Origin: Anoxybacillus tengchongensis
GTDB taxonomy: Bacteria; Bacillota; Bacilli; Bacillales; Anoxybacillaceae
Direction: 5' to 3'
Assembly (NCBI RefSeq): GCF_014201585.1
Contig: NZ_JACHES010000018.1
Location: forward strand, 1-39,659
DNA: 39,659 nucleotides
The position numbers and the translations under genes are program-made. This document shows, piece by piece, positions 1 through 6,996 of this stretch (within the stretch, counting starts at the first letter, position 1; every line of letters starts with the position of its first letter). The notes under the pieces were generated by a model. The model saw nothing but the letters and a program-made list of their open reading frames with translations, had not been told where the DNA came from and did not search any database.

Positions 1-807
1 CTAGAGAAACTGACGCCTTCCAAAAAGAAAAATAGACAGAAGCTCAATTGGATTCGTTTGGCGGAGCGAGGACGTATTCCGCACGGAAAACATGTGACAT
101 ACGTCAATCCACGCATCGTGTTTGACGGACTACATTGGTTTTTAACGGTCGGTGTAGAGGAAGCAGAAGTGAAACATGAAACGTACAACGAGGGCATCGG
201 CATTGATTTAGGGGTAAAGTCGTTAGCCACCGTCAGCAATGGCATGACGTTTCCAAACATCAACCAAACACCGAAAGTGAAAAGGCTTGAAAAACAAATT
301 AAGCGCATGCAAAGACGAATATCACGAAAGTACGAAATGAATAAAACGAAAACAGAAGGAGGTGAATTCCGTTACAGAAAAACGGAAAACATCAAGAAAA
401 TTGAATTCCTTGTTTTGAAAAAACGCCGAAGGCTGAAAAATATGCAGCTTAACCACACTCACCACATCACAGCGACGTTGGTGAAAGCCAAGCCAGCGTA
501 TGTCGTGATGGAAGACTTGAACACAAGTGGCATGTTAAAAAATTGCAAGCTATCGAAAGCGATTCAACAACAAACATTCCACGCGTTCAAGCGCCAAATG
601 ACGTACAAATGTGTATGGCATGGTATCGAGTTGATCGTAGCAGATCGCTTTTATCCGTCAAGCAAAAAGTGCAGCCGTTGCGGTCATGTGAAAGACCATC
701 TTTCTTTATCGGAACGGACGTACCGTTGTGAGGCGTGTGGGATAGAAATCGATCGCGATTTGAATGCAAGCATCAACTTGAAACAATATGCCGAATCCAT
801 GATGTGA
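1..807 (+). CDS. tnpB: TnpB (OrfB) of an IS200/IS605-family element, 5' end outside window
   Basis: The frame is open from base 1, so the N-terminus lies upstream; 268 residues are visible. TnpB proteins are RNA-guided RuvC-type nucleases encoded by IS200/IS605 transposons. The RuvC motifs are in order: GIDLGVKSLA (about base 199), VVMEDLNTSG (about 504) and DRDLNAS (about 751). A zinc ribbon, CSRCG then CEACG, lies between the second and third motifs, and a basic stretch (RMQRRISRKY, KKRRRLKNMQ) lies between the first and second. All three catalytic acidic positions and all four zinc cysteines are present, so the visible part looks functional. No tnpA is seen in the window; it could be upstream or absent, as in IS1341-type elements. 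A TTG at 58 is an internal codon of the longer frame rather than a convincing start. Confidence 0.93.
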   Translation, partial: LEKLTPSKKKNRQKLNWIRLAERGRIPHGKHVTYVNPRIVFDGLHWFLTVGVEEAEVKHETYNEGIGIDLGVKSLATVSNGMTFPNINQTPKVKRLEKQIKRMQRRISRKYEMNKTKTEGGEFRYRKTENIKKIEFLVLKKRRRLKNMQLNHTHHITATLVKAKPAYVVMEDLNTSGMLKNCKLSKAIQQQTFHAFKRQMTYKCVWHGIELIVADRFYPSSKKCSRCGHVKDHLSLSERTYRCEACGIEIDRDLNASINLKQYAESMM

Positions 808-960
808 CATGACCATGTACCCATACGTTAGTGGGGAAGTGAAGCCTTCGGAGCGCCAAGCAAACGAGAGTAGCTTTTTGCGAAATCGGGCGCGATGAAC
901 AAGGAAGGAAACAAAAACTTTGTAAAGAATTGTAGATGCTTTATAAAGTTTTATAAGTTT
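808..960 (+). ncRNA. Putative TnpB guide RNA (omega/reRNA) region and transposon right end
   Basis: TnpB guide RNAs normally come from the 3' end of tnpB and the adjoining right end. This stretch has no ORF. It contains small GC-rich foldbacks (around 840-862) and, near its end, a 12-bp inverted repeat AACTTTGTAAAG (916-927) / CTTTATAAAGTT (939-950) with one G-T wobble and an 11-base loop. AT-rich hairpins of this kind mark IS605 right ends. The exact end of the element is not determinable here; I place it between about 950 and 974. The guide function is inferred from the family. Confidence 0.5.
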
Positions 961-974
961 TCTGTAACGGTGAA

Positions 975-1436
975 ATGATGCGTCAAACGCTCATCGCTAT
1001 TGTAGCTTTACTGATTGTATTTACGCTTGAAACGTTTCACATTATTCAATGGTACGATACAAGTGTATGGTCTCTCATCGTTTTTTCTTTTGGACTTATT
1101 GTTCATATATATGTGTTCAAGCGCGGTGTACGTGGACATGAAGCGTTTCTTTTATTGCCAGCAGCCATCGCATTATGGATGGGAGCTTTTGCATTTGGCC
1201 ATTATTTTTCGCTGAATGACGGAACGATGTACGTATTGGCGTTTACGATCGGTTTATTCGAATGGTGGTTGTTCAGCGGTGAAGAGTGGCTGAAAACGCC
1301 GCTTCTTTTTTGTTTCGGATGTAGCGTAGCGGCTAGTTTAGGAACAGGGGACATATTTTTACTGCTTGTTGTTTTAACGATCGGCATCGGAGCATATATG
1401 TATAACATAAAAAACGAGCGAGCCAATGCACATTAG
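975..1436 (+). CDS. Small multi-pass membrane protein of unknown function
   Basis: This 153-residue protein has about five hydrophobic stretches (roughly residues 4-22, 32-49, 58-78, 86-102, 109-143), short charged loops and a basic C-terminus (NIKNERANAH), so it is an integral membrane protein. No catalytic motif is visible and I do not recognise the family. It begins only about 25 bases after the IS605 right-end hairpin. Its upstream sequence (AACGGTGAA) is a poor ribosome-binding site, so the insertion may have removed the original promoter or leader. The start could be the ATG at 975 or the next one at 978. The stop codon lies in the loop of the terminator at 1416-1450, which is shared with the convergent chemoreceptor gene. 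Confidence 0.7.
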   Translation: MMRQTLIAIVALLIVFTLETFHIIQWYDTSVWSLIVFSFGLIVHIYVFKRGVRGHEAFLLLPAAIALWMGAFAFGHYFSLNDGTMYVLAFTIGLFEWWLFSGEEWLKTPLLFCFGCSVAASLGTGDIFLLLVVLTIGIGAYMYNIKNERANAH

Positions 1437-1450
1437 GCTCGCTTTTCTTT
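1416..1450. terminator. Bidirectional rho-independent terminator
   Basis: Stem GCGAGCC (1418-1424) / GGCTCGC (1436-1442), followed by TTTTCTTTCTT on the plus strand. On the minus strand the stem is followed by TCGTTTTTT. It serves the convergent genes on both sides, and the upstream stop codon (1434-1436) overlaps its loop and arm. Confidence 0.85.
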
Positions 1451-1451
1451 C

Positions 1452-3065
1452 TTATTTAATTCCAAAACGATGCAACATTTGTTTCAGTTGCTGTACTTCC
1501 TCTGCTAGTATCGCTGCTTCTTTGGCGAGTTGATGGACGCTCGTTGCTTGTTGTTCAAGACCGCTTGCCGTTTCGTGAACAACTTTTGTAAAGTCGTTTG
1601 CGATTGTGTAAATGTCTGCAACGGCTTCATATAGTTCATTGCCTTCTTTTGTCGTTTGTTGCATAAGCGTTCGATTGCGCTGAATTAAAGCGTTTAATTC
1701 ATGCGACATCGTTTGAAAATAGGCAATACTTTCGGTCATTTTTGTTAAGGAAGCGGTCGTTTCGTCAATCGTATTCGCTTGTTTCGTGACCGCATTTGCG
1801 ACGGTTGATAGTTGGCGATGAGTATTCGCAAGCGATGATAAAATTTCATGCGCAAACGCATTCGTATGTTCCGCAAGTTTCCGCACTTCGCTTGCGACGA
1901 CCGCAAATCCTTTTCCAGCTTCTCCCGCTCTGGCAGCTTCGATGGAAGCGTTTAACGCTAACATGTTCGTCTGTTCCGCAATGGCGGTAATAGCGGATAC
2001 TTTTTGCATTAACGTATCTGCTTCTTTCGCCACCGTTTGAATGCCATGTGCAGTATCGTTCATTTGTTGTTTCGCTTCTTTCATTCGTTTTTCGATCATT
2101 TGCATATCGTCATATCCTGTTTTGGCGGAATCAAATGTCGTTTGTGCTCGTTCGACGACTTGTTCGATGTCTGTTTGGACGTTGTGCATATATTGTAACA
2201 TCGTTTGAATGCGCTCTTTCGCCTCATTTACAAATGCGGTTTGTTTTTGCGCCCCTTCACGAAACGTTTCCATCGTCGCGGATACTTCATCGAACGCTTC
2301 TGCAATGCGTTTCGCTTCTTCTTTTTGTTCGTGGCTCACATGTTCAACAGAATGTGTCGCTTTAGAAATTTGTTGTAAAATCATGCGCAAACCGAGAATG
2401 ACTTTATTAATCTCATAGCCAATTTGATGAAAAGCGTTGCGCTTTCCGACCGTTTTCACCTCTGTATGAAGCTGTCCAGATGAAACAGCACGAGTGACGT
2501 GATACCATGCGCGAAGACGATTCATCATGATGCGATAAAATGAAAAAGAAACGAGAAAGCCGACTACACATGTGCCGACAACAAGGACGATCGTTTGTTT
2601 TAGCGACAAATGTATGAGAAAAGCAAGAATGAAAAGAGCGATAGCCGGCAATAAGACGATCGCGCCGAACCATATTTCCATATACGGTTGATGAATCAAC
2701 CGGCCCATGCGTAAATTAAAGCGCTTTCCATTTTGTTCGAAAAGCGGACAAGAAGCGTCGATAAGCACTTCGCCTGTGTTTCGCTTATACAGTTGTAATA
2801 GAGGAGTAGTCGTTTTAGCTGATTTTTTCCCTACTTCATCATCAAACATCATCCCTTCGCGCAATCGATTCGTATGCACAAGACTGCGCCCGTCTTCATC
2901 GACGATGACGAAATATTCATCGCGATCGAGATGACCGTCTAATATGTCGCGCAACGAATCAAGTTGTTGAGCGAGCGGTTGGTCAGAACGGATGGCTTGT
3001 TTTACTTCTTGAGCTACCCGTTGTACTTTTTGTAACGCTTTTTTTGCTTGTTTCGATTGTAGCAA
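1452..3065 (-). CDS. Methyl-accepting chemotaxis protein with an N-terminal sensor and paired membrane segments
   Basis: Chemoreceptors pass ligand signals to CheA/CheW. In this 537-residue protein, residues 1-130 form a soluble sensor region that precedes the membrane segments and contains a PAS/Cache-like patch ([20 protein letters not shown]). Two hydrophobic segments lie at about 133-180, followed by a HAMP-like linker. The rest is a long signalling coiled coil with the MCP hairpin tip ([20 protein letters not shown], then [16 protein letters not shown]). Having the sensor before a closely spaced membrane pair suggests an intracellular or unusual topology rather than the usual extracellular domain. 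The start is TTG at 3065, chosen because GGGGGTAAGGA lies just upstream on the minus strand. No che genes are nearby, so it is an orphan receptor locus. Confidence 0.88.
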   Translation of the reverse strand: MLQSKQAKKALQKVQRVAQEVKQAIRSDQPLAQQLDSLRDILDGHLDRDEYFVIVDEDGRSLVHTNRLREGMMFDDEVGKKSAKTTTPLLQLYKRNTGEVLIDASCPLFEQNGKRFNLRMGRLIHQPYMEIWFGAIVLLPAIALFILAFLIHLSLKQTIVLVVGTCVVGFLVSFSFYRIMMNRLRAWYHVTRAVSSGQLHTEVKTVGKRNAFHQIGYEINKVILGLRMILQQISKATHSVEHVSHEQKEEAKRIAEAFDEVSATMETFREGAQKQTAFVNEAKERIQTMLQYMHNVQTDIEQVVERAQTTFDSAKTGYDDMQMIEKRMKEAKQQMNDTAHGIQTVAKEADTLMQKVSAITAIAEQTNMLALNASIEAARAGEAGKGFAVVASEVRKLAEHTNAFAHEILSSLANTHRQLSTVANAVTKQANTIDETTASLTKMTESIAYFQTMSHELNALIQRNRTLMQQTTKEGNELYEAVADIYTIANDFTKVVHETASGLEQQATSVHQLAKEAAILAEEVQQLKQMLHRFGIK

Positions 3066-3171
3066 TATCCTTACCCCCTTTTCCCCTTATTTTAAATATA
3101 CACAATTTTCAAACAATAAAAAAGTCATAAAAAAGGAAAAGGAACAAATGATAAAAAGGGAGGTGAGACGA

Positions 3172-3285
3172 ATGACCCAATCAAAAAGACAAAAAGAGCG
3201 GCAGTGGACGGTTCGTAAGCAGGCACAAAACGAACCGCATGGAAAAGTGAAGTCGTTTGAACAACTATCGAAAGAAGAAAAATAA
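3172..3285 (+). CDS. 37-residue basic hypothetical protein
   Basis: This short ORF runs from ATG at 3172 to TAA at 3285 and encodes 37 mostly charged residues (begins MTQSKRQKERQWTVRK, ends FEQLSKEEK). It has a very strong ribosome-binding site (GGGAGGTGAG, about 3159-3167) and is followed immediately by a good terminator, which together argue that it is translated. It has no cysteines or hydrophobic segment and is likely a soluble or partly disordered protein. It stands between two minus-strand genes and must have its own promoter. I do not recognise the family; small charged ORFs of this kind in Bacillaceae are often sporulation-associated, but nothing here proves that. Confidence 0.6.
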   Translation: MTQSKRQKERQWTVRKQAQNEPHGKVKSFEQLSKEEK

Positions 3286-3289
3286 ATGG

Positions 3290-3327
3290 AAAAGGCTGTC
3301 CCAAAGAAGTTTGTGACAGCCTTTTCA
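3290..3327. terminator. Rho-independent terminator, usable from both strands
   Basis: Stem AAAAGGCTGTC (3290-3300) / GACAGCCTTTT (3315-3325) with a 14-base loop. A-rich and T-rich flanks on the two arms let it stop the 37-residue gene on the plus strand and the repeat-protein gene on the minus strand. Confidence 0.8.
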
Positions 3328-3330
3328 TCG

Positions 3331-4149
3331 TTACCTTGCTTTTAACGCACGAATTTCGTTTTCATGTACAAGTGACCGAAAAGCAAGTGATTGAATGGCA
3401 AGCTCTTGTTGTGCTTGTTTACGGATGACATCATCTAGTTTTTGGGACATTTCAGCGAGGTTTTGCTTGATCGTTGGAATTTCATTGACTGCTTCTAGTA
3501 TTTCAAATACAGCTTGTTTAATGAGAGGAATATCAGCGATGTCATCTTTTGTGGCCATACGTTGCTCAATGCTTGCGATATCGTCTTTTGTGGCCATACG
3601 TTGTTCGATGCTCGCGATGTCATCTTTTGTGGCCATACGTTGTTCGATGCTCGCGATGTCATCTTTTGTGGCCATGCGTTGTTCGATGCTTGCGATATCG
3701 TCTTTTGTGGCCATGCGTTGTTCGATGCTTGCGATATCGTCTTTTGTGGCCATCGTTTGTTCAATGTGCCCGATACGCTTGTCCATGGCAGCGATGTCGT
3801 CTTTTGTGGCCATGCGTTGTTCGATGCTTGCGATGTCATCTTTTGTGGCCATGCGTTGTTCGATGCTTGCGATATCGTCTTTTGTGGCCATCGTTTGTTC
3901 AATGTGCCCGATACGCTTGTCCATGGCAGCGATATCATCTTTTGTGGCCATACGTTGTTCGATACTTGCGATATCGTCTTTTGTGGCCATCGTTTGTTCA
4001 ATGTGCCCGATACGCTTGTCCATGGCAGCGATATCGTCTTTTGTGGCCATGCGTTGTTCGATGCTCGCGATGTCATCTTTTGTGGCCATGCGTTCACGCA
4101 TCAATGCGAGTTCATCGAAAATACGTTTTAGCATTTCATCCACTTTCAT
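3331..4149 (-). CDS. Tandem-repeat coiled-coil protein with ATKDDI repeats
   Basis: This 272-residue protein opens with a 20-residue leader (MKVDEMLKRIFDELALMRER). It continues with twelve full tandem units and a partial thirteenth: nine 13-residue units (MATKDDIASIEQR) and three 20-residue units (MATKDDIAAMDKRIGHIEQT). A unique 75-residue helical C-terminus rich in heptads follows (IPLIKQAVFEILEAVNEIP). The composition predicts a long alpha-helical coiled coil. There is no signal peptide, membrane segment or enzyme motif. The units are nearly identical in DNA, which indicates recent duplication; because 39 and 60 bases are multiples of three, changes in copy number keep the frame. The ribosome-binding site is GGGGGAGGTGA just before the ATG at 4149. 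The family is not firmly recognised; KDDI/KEDI-type repeats occur in other uncharacterised coiled-coil proteins. Confidence 0.82.
   Translation of the reverse strand: MKVDEMLKRIFDELALMRERMATKDDIASIEQRMATKDDIAAMDKRIGHIEQTMATKDDIASIEQRMATKDDIAAMDKRIGHIEQTMATKDDIASIEQRMATKDDIASIEQRMATKDDIAAMDKRIGHIEQTMATKDDIASIEQRMATKDDIASIEQRMATKDDIASIEQRMATKDDIASIEQRMATKDDIASIEQRMATKDDIADIPLIKQAVFEILEAVNEIPTIKQNLAEMSQKLDDVIRKQAQQELAIQSLAFRSLVHENEIRALKAR
3537..4092 (-). repeat. In-frame 39-bp and 60-bp tandem repeats
   Basis: Thirteen copies of a core encoding MATKDDIA recur at 39- or 60-base spacing, and the plus-strand motif TTTTGTGGCCAT marks each copy. Copies differ mainly at synonymous positions (GATATCGTC versus GATGTCATC). 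The order of units from the N-terminus is S-L-S-L-S-S-L-S-S-S-S-S then a partial unit (S = 13, L = 20 residues). Lack of stops in several frames makes long false ORFs on the opposite strand. Confidence 0.9.
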
Positions 4150-4202
4150 TCACCTCCCCCGACACGATTATATCACCAGATCATTGAAAAATCGACAAAT
4201 AA

Positions 4203-4232
4203 AAAAGATGCCTCAAATGACATGAGGCACCG
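4203..4232 (-). terminator. Terminator of phoU
   Basis: On the minus strand, GGTGCCTC / GAGGCATC flank a short loop and are followed by TTTTTT (plus-strand AAAAAAG at 4201-4207). It lies directly after the phoU stop. Confidence 0.85.
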
Positions 4233-4238
4233 AAACGG

Positions 4239-4898
4239 TTAATAATTTAAATCAATGCGAATACCTTTGACGCTATATAAAATATTTTCGGCGATGTTTG
4301 TCACATGGTCGCCAGCGCGCTCTAAATTGCGCGTCACAAACGATAATTGCGTGATTTGGTTCGTAAATTCTGGCTTTTCGCTCATTAAATCAATTAATTC
4401 TTGAATAATTTTTCCTTGTAATTCGTCAACACGATCATCTTCGAGCGCAATTCGTTTTGCTTCTTCAATATCATCGTTATGGAACGCGTGAAGTGCATGT
4501 TCTAACATTTCATTGACGATCGCTGCCATTTCAGGAATGTGAACGATCGGTTTTACGTGTGGCTCTGTGCCAATAAATTTAACCGATTTTGCGATATTGA
4601 CCGCAATGTCGCCAATACGCTCGACATCTGATGAAATTTTAAGAGCGACAATTAACCGCCGTAAGTCAGATGCGACTGGTTGTTGTTTTAAAATCGTCAT
4701 AATCGCAAGTTCGTTAATTTCTCGTTCAAGCTCGTTAATTTTTTTATCGTTTTCAATAATTTCCTCAGCTTTCGTGACATCTTGCGTTTTTAACGCTTCA
4801 ATTGATTCATGAAGCGCCTGTTGAGATGCAGATACCATCGTCATTAATTTTTCGCGTAGCTGTTGAAGTGCCGCGTCAAAAGTAGAACGTTTTGTCAT
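4239..4898 (-). CDS. phoU: Phosphate signalling complex protein PhoU
   Basis: PhoU is a cytoplasmic metal-binding helical protein that links the Pst phosphate transporter to the PhoR/PhoP two-component system. The 219-residue length matches the family. Two PhoU helical repeats are visible, each with the conserved E/D-x-x-x-D metal-site pattern: SSDVERIGDIAVNIAKS in the first repeat and TRNLERAGDHVTNIAENI in the second. The start at 4898 has TAGGTGAT upstream. In most Bacillaceae phoU ends the pst operon; here no pst gene lies directly upstream, and the gene has its own promoter-like sequence and terminator, so it appears monocistronic. Confidence 0.96.
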   Translation of the reverse strand: MTKRSTFDAALQQLREKLMTMVSASQQALHESIEALKTQDVTKAEEIIENDKKINELEREINELAIMTILKQQPVASDLRRLIVALKISSDVERIGDIAVNIAKSVKFIGTEPHVKPIVHIPEMAAIVNEMLEHALHAFHNDDIEEAKRIALEDDRVDELQGKIIQELIDLMSEKPEFTNQITQLSFVTRNLERAGDHVTNIAENILYSVKGIRIDLNY

Positions 4899-4925
4899 AT
4901 TGAATCACCTAACTTTTTTGTTGTT

Positions 4926-4954
4926 ATTATATCCTGAAAACAGTTCACAAATAA
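4926..4954 (-). promoter_or_regulatory. Probable phoU promoter
   Basis: Read on the minus strand, a perfect TATAAT (complement of 4926-4931) lies about 27 bases upstream of the phoU start codon. A weak -35-like TTATTT (complement of 4949-4954) is 17 bases further upstream. No clear tandem PhoP boxes were seen. Confidence 0.45.
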
Positions 4955-5023
4955 AGCATAAATTTTTATAGAATGAATATATGTTTTATGGTATATTGTT
5001 AGGCGTACAATTGAAGAAGAATT

Positions 5024-5110
5024 CTACGCCACTTGCGTAGGAGAGGTTCTAGAACACCCTCTATAAAAAAACTAGGGATCGCTATGTCCTTAGGGGGTAT
5101 AGCGTTTTTG
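5024..5110 (+). promoter_or_regulatory. PreQ1-I riboswitch with antiterminator/terminator switch
   Basis: The aptamer AGAGGTTCTAGAACACCCTC (5042-5061) followed by an A-rich tail to ACTA (5074) matches the preQ1 class I consensus of Bacillus queC leaders. P1 is AGAGG/CCTCT, and the tail CTA can form the pseudoknot. The expression platform is readable: CTAGGGA (5072-5078) can pair with TCCTTAG (5087-5093) as an antiterminator, while CGCTAT (5080-5085) pairs with ATAGCG (5099-5104) before TTTTTG as terminator. Ligand binding would hold the CTA in the pseudoknot and favour termination. A separate 5' hairpin, CTACGC (5024-5029) / GCGTAG (5035-5040), precedes the aptamer. Confidence 0.95.
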
Positions 5111-5157
5111 TTTTAGAACGCTCTTTCTTCTCACCATGTAAGAAAGGGGAGCGAAAG

Positions 5158-5817
5158 ATGAAAAAAGCAGTCGTTGTTTTTAGCGGCGGGCAAGATAGTA
5201 CAACGTGTTTATTTTGGGCAAAAAAACATTTTAATGAAGTCGAAGCAGTGACGTTCGATTACAACCAACGTCATCGGCTTGAAATTGACGTCGCCGCATC
5301 GATCGCTAAAGAGCTTGACGTACCACATACGGTGCTTAATATGTCGCTACTAAACCAGCTCGCGCCAAATGCGCTCACAAGAAGCGACATCGCCATTGAA
5401 CAAAAAGAGGGACAATTGCCATCCACGTTTGTCGATGGACGCAATTTATTGTTTTTATCGTTTGCGGCGGTGTTGGCGAAACAAAAAGGGGCACGCCATC
5501 TTGTAACAGGGGTGTGCGAAACGGACTTTAGCGGCTATCCAGATTGTCGCGACGTATTTATAAAATCGTTAAACGTGACGCTGAACTTAGCAATGGATTA
5601 CGAATTCGTCATTCATACGCCGCTTATGTGGTTAAATAAAGCAGAAACGTGGAAGCTTGCGGATGAGTTGGGTGCGCTAGAGTTCGTGCGCCATAAGACG
5701 CTCACGTGCTACAACGGTATCATCGCAGACGGTTGCGGTGAATGCCCGGCATGTGTGTTACGTAAGCGCGGCCTCGACCAATATATGAATGAAAAGAAAG
5801 GAGCAGATGTGCAATGA
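5158..5817 (+). CDS. queC: 7-cyano-7-deazaguanine (preQ0) synthase QueC
   Basis: QueC converts 7-carboxy-7-deazaguanine to preQ0 using ATP and ammonia. The 219-residue protein has the PP-loop [10 protein letters not shown] near the N-terminus (about residues 9-18) for ATP binding, and a C-terminal zinc site with the cysteine cluster GCGECPAC (residues about 190-197). The length is normal for the family. The ribosome-binding site AAGGGGAGCG precedes the ATG at 5158. It is the first gene of queCDEF, starts 48 bases after the riboswitch terminator and overlaps queD by four bases (ATGA), so the operon is translationally coupled and repressed by preQ1. Confidence 0.97.
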   Translation: MKKAVVVFSGGQDSTTCLFWAKKHFNEVEAVTFDYNQRHRLEIDVAASIAKELDVPHTVLNMSLLNQLAPNALTRSDIAIEQKEGQLPSTFVDGRNLLFLSFAAVLAKQKGARHLVTGVCETDFSGYPDCRDVFIKSLNVTLNLAMDYEFVIHTPLMWLNKAETWKLADELGALEFVRHKTLTCYNGIIADGCGECPACVLRKRGLDQYMNEKKGADVQ

Positions 5818-6251
5818 TCCAACAAATTTATCCGCAAGTCATTCATCCGTTTCGCTATGAGTTAAATAAAGATATGCAAATTGCGGCTGCGCACTTTATT
5901 CCGCATGAAGCGGCAGGGCAATGTGCGAACATGCACGGACATACGTATTTTATAAACATTACGGTTGCGGGTGATGAACTCGATGATTCCGGTTTTTTAA
6001 TTAACTTTCAACAGTTAAAAAAAATTGTCCACAATCGCTTTGATCATACAGTCATGAACGACCATAAAGACTTATTTAGCGATACAGAGGCAGAACATTT
6101 TCCGACAACAGAAGTCGTAGCACGTAAAATTGCTGAAATCGTGCAAGAACATTTAAATACGTTACCAAACAAACCAACGTGCGTCCAAGTGTTTGTACGA
6201 GAGTCCCCAACAAGCTATGTCGTATATCGTCCGAAAGCAGGGAAACAATAA
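5814..6251 (+). CDS. queD: 6-carboxy-5,6,7,8-tetrahydropterin synthase QueD
   Basis: QueD converts 7,8-dihydroneopterin triphosphate to 6-carboxytetrahydropterin, the first committed step toward preQ0. The 145-residue protein shows the PTPS-family zinc histidines: AAHFIPHE (about residues 24-31) and the motif CANMHGHTY (about 38-46), which supplies the catalytic cysteine and two zinc-binding histidines. [10 protein letters not shown] (about 75-84) carries the catalytic Asp-His pair, and the C-terminal [11 protein letters not shown] supplies the substrate-binding glutamate. It overlaps queC by four bases and queE by one (TAATG), consistent with one coupled operon. Confidence 0.97.
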   Translation: MIQQIYPQVIHPFRYELNKDMQIAAAHFIPHEAAGQCANMHGHTYFINITVAGDELDDSGFLINFQQLKKIVHNRFDHTVMNDHKDLFSDTEAEHFPTTEVVARKIAEIVQEHLNTLPNKPTCVQVFVRESPTSYVVYRPKAGKQ

Positions 6252-6973
6252 TGGAGCGCATTCCGGTTATTGAAATTTTTGGCCCGACGATTCAAGGAGA
6301 AGGAATGGTCATCGGGCAAAAAACGATGTTTGTGCGCACGGCAGGATGCGACTATCGTTGTCGTTGGTGCGACTCATCGTTTACGTGGGACGGCTCAGCT
6401 AAACATGAAATCAAACAAATGACCGCTGCAGCCATTTGGCAACAGATGAAACAGCTCGGCGGCGACCGTTTCAATCATGTGACCATTTCCGGGGGCAACC
6501 CTGCGTTACTCAAAGGACTTCGTGCACTTATTTCATTATTAAAAGAACATAACATATGCATCGGTTTAGAAACACAAGGGAGCGTATGGCAAGATTGGTT
6601 TTATGACATCGACGATTTAACGATTTCACCAAAGCCGCCAAGCTCAAACATGGAAACAAACTTTGCGACGCTTGATATGATCATGAATCGATTAGCGGCG
6701 CATCGCGGACATGTAAGCTTAAAAGTCGTCGTGTTTGACGATAGTGATTTTGCTTATGCAACAATCGTACATCAACGCTATCCAAACGTTCCATTTTACG
6801 TGCAAGTCGGTAACGACGACATACATGAGGCGGATGACGTTGCGCTTCGCCTCAAACTATTGCAAAAGCTTGAATGGCTTGTTGACAAAGTAGTACAGTC
6901 TAAAGAAATGAACAACGTCCGCGTATTGCCGCAACTGCACACATTATTATGGGGCAATCGCCGCGGCGTATAA
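6251..6973 (+). CDS. queE: 7-carboxy-7-deazaguanine synthase QueE (radical SAM)
   Basis: QueE is the radical-SAM enzyme that rearranges 6-carboxytetrahydropterin to 7-carboxy-7-deazaguanine. The protein from the ATG at 6251 is 240 residues and starts [18 protein letters not shown], the normal family N-terminus; a longer frame from 6179 only adds out-of-family sequence. The cluster loop CDYRCRWCD (about residues 31-39) is the CX3CX2C motif for the [4Fe-4S] centre. The GGNP motif (about 79-82), used for SAM binding, and the downstream ISPKPPSS segment follow. The start overlaps the queD stop by one base, and queF follows after a short gap with a good ribosome-binding site. Confidence 0.96.
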   Translation: MERIPVIEIFGPTIQGEGMVIGQKTMFVRTAGCDYRCRWCDSSFTWDGSAKHEIKQMTAAAIWQQMKQLGGDRFNHVTISGGNPALLKGLRALISLLKEHNICIGLETQGSVWQDWFYDIDDLTISPKPPSSNMETNFATLDMIMNRLAAHRGHVSLKVVVFDDSDFAYATIVHQRYPNVPFYVQVGNDDIHEADDVALRLKLLQKLEWLVDKVVQSKEMNNVRVLPQLHTLLWGNRRGV

Positions 6974-6996
6974 GTATAAAGGAGGGAAACATCATC

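Noticed and set aside
3537-4092. CRISPR-like array
   Set aside because: Repeats are 39/60 bp, directly adjacent without unique spacers, and encode a continuous protein.
3395-4225. Long open frames on both strands across the repeat region (for example plus-strand 276 residues, minus-strand 200 residues)
   Set aside because: They are shadows of the in-frame repeats: only the 272-residue minus-strand frame has a ribosome-binding site and a sensible unique C-terminus.
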